Assembly (NCBI RefSeq): GCF_954871325.1
Contig: NC_088775.1
Location: 2,341,473 to 2,405,472 of the forward strand
Reading direction: 5' to 3'
DNA length: 64,000 nucleotides
Source of the DNA: Gordionus sp. m RMFG-2023
Lineage: Eukaryota; Nematomorpha; Gordioida; Chordodea; Parachordodidae
The notes beneath the pieces were generated by a model that saw only the letters and a program-made list of their open reading frames with translations, ran no database searches and had not been told where the DNA came from. The position numbers and the translations under genes were made by a program. Below are positions 61,041 to 64,000 of the stretch, in pieces (within the stretch, counting starts at the first letter, position 1; the number at the start of each line of letters is the position of its first letter).

Positions 61041-62874
61041 CATATTATTGTTATGTATGATTATGTTTAAAAATTACTTTATATTGAAAGAATCTTGATA
61101 AACAAAACAAAACTTATCTCAGAGTCAATCAGGGTCAGTAAGTCAAATAAATTAAAATACTCACTTTATAAAAAATTATATTTTATATATTTAGTAATTT
61201 TATTTATCTATTATTAATAAATTATAATACGTTTCACTTTTATCTTAAGACTTATCTTTGGCTTATATTACATTTCTTAAAAACATTTTTGGTTCACCTT
61301 TTTTATATATAAATGCTTTTTACCAAAAATGTATTAATTATGATGAATAGTTTTATAAAAAATATCAACTTTTCTTTCAGATTATTGTTTAAGATATATG
61401 CATACATTTTGGGGGGTCAGGGAGAGGGGGAAGGACTAGGAGGGACATTTTTTATTAGCTTAAAATGATATTCACAAAAATTAATAAATTTATGAAAGGG
61501 GGAATTTCCCCTTGCCCCCCTCCTCCCGGTTACGCGCTATGTATTAAATTTTCTAAAAGATTATCTTCCATTTTTAATGATATATAAACGATTACACAGT
61601 TGATCATAATTTCATATCTAAAATATGCAATCATATGCTCTCAACAGCTCTAGTAATAATCTTAAATTATATAGACACAGAAATAATAGATGCTGGTTAA
61701 TTTACAGTCATAGCCATGACACTCATGATGGTAACCCATATCAGAATTTATTATGTTAGAATTGATAATCTTTTAAAGAAATTATGCAAATATTTTGAAG
61801 CCTTGAGGTATAGAAATGAAACATTTTGTAACTATAAAATAAGAACCAGGTGATATCATGAATGCAATTAAAATTTTATATATTATTGTCGCACTGTTAA
61901 TATATTATATCTTAAAATAATAGTAATTTGTAATAATATCTTTAATATATTTGTATTAAAAATTTAACTCAAAACTGTTTTTCAAAGTAGAAAAAATAGC
62001 TTTCCTAAAAAAACGTAAATAAAGAGAAAAAAAGATATCTAATTTATTACAGGAAAAATAATAAGATGTTTAATTATAATAATATTTTAAATAAATAGAT
62101 GGCGTAAAATATTTGAATGCAAATTGTTACTTATATTTATTATCAAAAGCATTAATTAGTAAAATCTTAAAAATATTAACTGTAATAAATTATATAACTG
62201 TCAAATACGTCTGAAATTATGGCATTTTACCTAATATTTTATAAATAATTATAAATAATAGAGGATTATAAACTATATGTCTACTTACTTTTTACAAATA
62301 AATCTCTTATACTTATTTTGATTTGGACCTTGAAAATAATTTTAGAAAGAGACATGATAATTAAATTTAAAAATCAAAAATATAGTTGATTAGTGATGTT
62401 AAATTGGCTAATTACAATAAAATTTGTTAATTTTCAATTAATAAATGATTACATTAATTTAATAAGGGTTATATAATAATTTAAATAATAAAAGTCCACC
62501 AAAATTAACTGTTAATGCTAAATTAATATTTAGTGAGTGATATTGGTATATTTTTAACATAGAATTTGATCGCAAGCTGACATAGTTAAAATATAATTTA
62601 TATATATTAATCCAATCTAATAATTATAATAGTATTCATTTAATAAAAATTTAGATCGGCTTATTAATTTTTAAATAATAAAATTAAATCTATATATTAC
62701 TCAATAGATTATAAAAGAAATTGTTCAGGGAGCAATAAAAAAAATTTATTTTTAATTCAAGGGGATATTAAGGAGTCATTAAAAAAAATTGTATTGTTTC
62801 AGGGTGATTCAAATTTTTCAAGGGGCTCTAAACCCTGCTCCCTCCCCTAACGACGCCATTGCTGTGCATATATG

Positions 62875-64000
62875 CACCAATAAACATTATGTGATTACTT
62901 AGTAAATTATTTCAAAAAATTTCCAAAATAATTTATAAATATTGATATATCTATAAAAAATCATACACAAACTAATTTTCATCGAAATAATTTCATACTC
63001 AGCTCGTGAGATAACTTAAAAAACTTTGCATTTTAGACTTCATAATTTCGTAATATTTGAAGGCATCTTAGATACATAAATTAAGAAAATGAATCTCGTA
63101 CTTAAGAGTCGCTTAAAAACTGTTGAACTGCAAGTTATTTTTTCCTCGAAGTTCAGAAATTTAATTTTGGTGTATTAAAATTTTACTTCTCATGACGTAA
63201 TTTTTTCAATACAAAATCTTCGTTTTATTTTGCAATTTACAAAATTATCTTTTTCATTTTCTTTGGTGTTAATAAAAGGGGTTTATTATAGTAAAATTTA
63301 TTATATATTTTTAAATATTTTGTGTTATAATTTATAAAGTTCTTTCCCTACATATTAAGAACCCATAAAAATAACCAGTATCTTTGGTATCAAATACTAG
63401 CATTAAATGTTAATTTTTCTATAAAAATATGAGGATTCTTTTTTAATAAAATATGAAATGTCAATTAAAATAATTAATTAAACATATTAGAGTCGTGAAG
63501 ATTTCGAATCACGACATTTTTCTTTAAGCCACCCAGTATAAAATGTTTATAAAAGCATATAAATTAATATGTTACCCATTTGTTCATGATAAAATGCTAA
63601 AGCCATTTTAAAATAAATAAAATTACTCAAGATAGAAGCAAAAAAAATATTAACGAAAATGAGCGCATAATCAGGCGTAACATGTACAATATTTCACGCA
63701 ATCCCCATAATTTTAGTTAGTTTTAGAAAAATTAAAAATAATTCAAAAGTTAATGACCAAATCGTTTGAGACATAATATAGGTTATCGGTTATAATACTG
63801 GCATAATCAAATCTTCAAATTCATAAATAAACCCGCGCATATAATTATTTTGCTATTTTGTAACATTAAATCACTTATTTAGCGCGTTTTTTTAAATTAA
63901 AAAATTTGACTTTGTTTGCAATATGTATATTCCAGTACCTTTAAAAATACCTACCATATATTTTAGACCATTCAATAGGATCATACATATTACTTGATTA
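62875..64000. repeat. Right part of block S copy 2
   Basis: Colinear with 33380-33605 and then 35195-36065 (AGCTCGTGAGATAACTTA near 63000; CAGGCGTAACATGTACAAT near 63673). No coding content. Confidence 0.7.

Larger units (their letters stand above)
57577..61535. mobile_element. Insertion inside hAT-B copy 2, including RT relic C
   Basis: Continuity with copy 1 breaks after GTGAGAT at about 57572 and resumes with TATTAAATT at about 61536. The inserted material starts with a segment (57596-57860) that is the inverted counterpart of 62075-62345 in the host element, then AT-rich sequence, then RT relic C, then G/C runs (60734-60747, 61408-61440, 61505-61535). The right edge GGTTACGCGC has no visible inverted partner at the left. 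The insertion may therefore be several events. Confidence 0.55.
56911..62861. mobile_element. hAT-B family element, copy 2 (5951 bp with insertion)
   Basis: Left TIR CAGTGGCGTCGCTAG at 56911 and right TIR AACGACGCCATTG ending 62861, with a perfect 8-bp target duplication CTGTGCAT (56903-56910 and 62862-62869). Interior blocks match copy 1 before and after a ~4 kb insertion (about 57577-61535). Removing the insertion leaves about 2 kb, equal to copy 1 without its own insertion. Block S copy 1 lacks the element at the matching place (about 33345-33385). Confidence 0.9.
53880..64000. repeat. Large duplicated block S, copy 2 (split by hAT-B copy 2)
   Basis: 53880-56880 and 62875-64000 are colinear with 30340-33380, 33380-33605 and 35195-36065 of copy 1. 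The insertion at 56911-62861 accounts for most of the extra length. The copy runs off the right edge of the window. Confidence 0.75.

Noticed and set aside
1-64000. CRISPR arrays, operons, bacterial promoters or terminators
   Set aside because: No short regularly spaced direct repeats with unique spacers and no prokaryotic gene organisation; the window is eukaryotic repeat DNA.

Overview
The window is very AT-rich, eukaryotic and repeat-dominated. I find no intact host gene, no rRNA and no functional tRNA. Everything with a recognisable coding signal belongs to transposable elements. These are one RTE-type LINE with a whole ORF, three relics of a second reverse-transcriptase family, five hAT elements delimited by their ends (two are copies of one family), and two copies of a decayed piggyBac transposase. 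RTE LINEs, BED/dimerisation-domain hATs and piggyBac together suggest an animal, probably an invertebrate with an AT-rich genome. The species cannot be read from the sequence.

Layout. 1-11045 is layered noncoding repeat: a pair of ~0.83 kb copies (1-840, 5321-6150), a ~1.05-1.09 kb tandem array (2641-5320), and larger diverged units to 11045. At 11111-14290 lies a full-length RTE LINE with a tRNA-like 5' end and a 975-codon EN-RT ORF. 14661-16914 is a long foldback with ~425 bp arms. 17395-29570 is a ~6.4 kb tandem duplication, second unit truncated. Each unit carries a minus-strand reverse-transcriptase relic (17580-19985, 23965-26340) followed by the noncoding 'P' repeat that also occurs at 8440-11045.

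30340-36065 and 53880-64000 are two copies of one older block, both with a piggyBac relic. Between them, 38209-39545 is a sharply bounded hAT with perfect 13-bp TIRs, a perfect 8-bp target duplication, GGCCCGG-rich subterminal arrays and an ORF encoding only a BED zinc finger. 39560-47485 is a four-level nest: an inverted-repeat element, then hAT 40637-46819, then hAT 40841-46040, then hAT 42806-45936. The innermost carries a decayed transposase with an internal inverted duplication. A second copy of the 40841-46040 family sits at 56911-62861 in the second block copy and was itself split by a ~4 kb insertion containing the third reverse-transcriptase relic (58250-61040).

The parts work together only as a history of transposition: repeats were duplicated, then invaded, and the invaders invaded in turn. 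The most notable items are the BED-only hAT, the nest with readable target duplications, the inverted duplication inside the hAT transposase, and the tRNA-like head of the LINE. Repeat boundaries and copy identities were judged by eye and are approximate; TSD and TIR coordinates were counted base by base.
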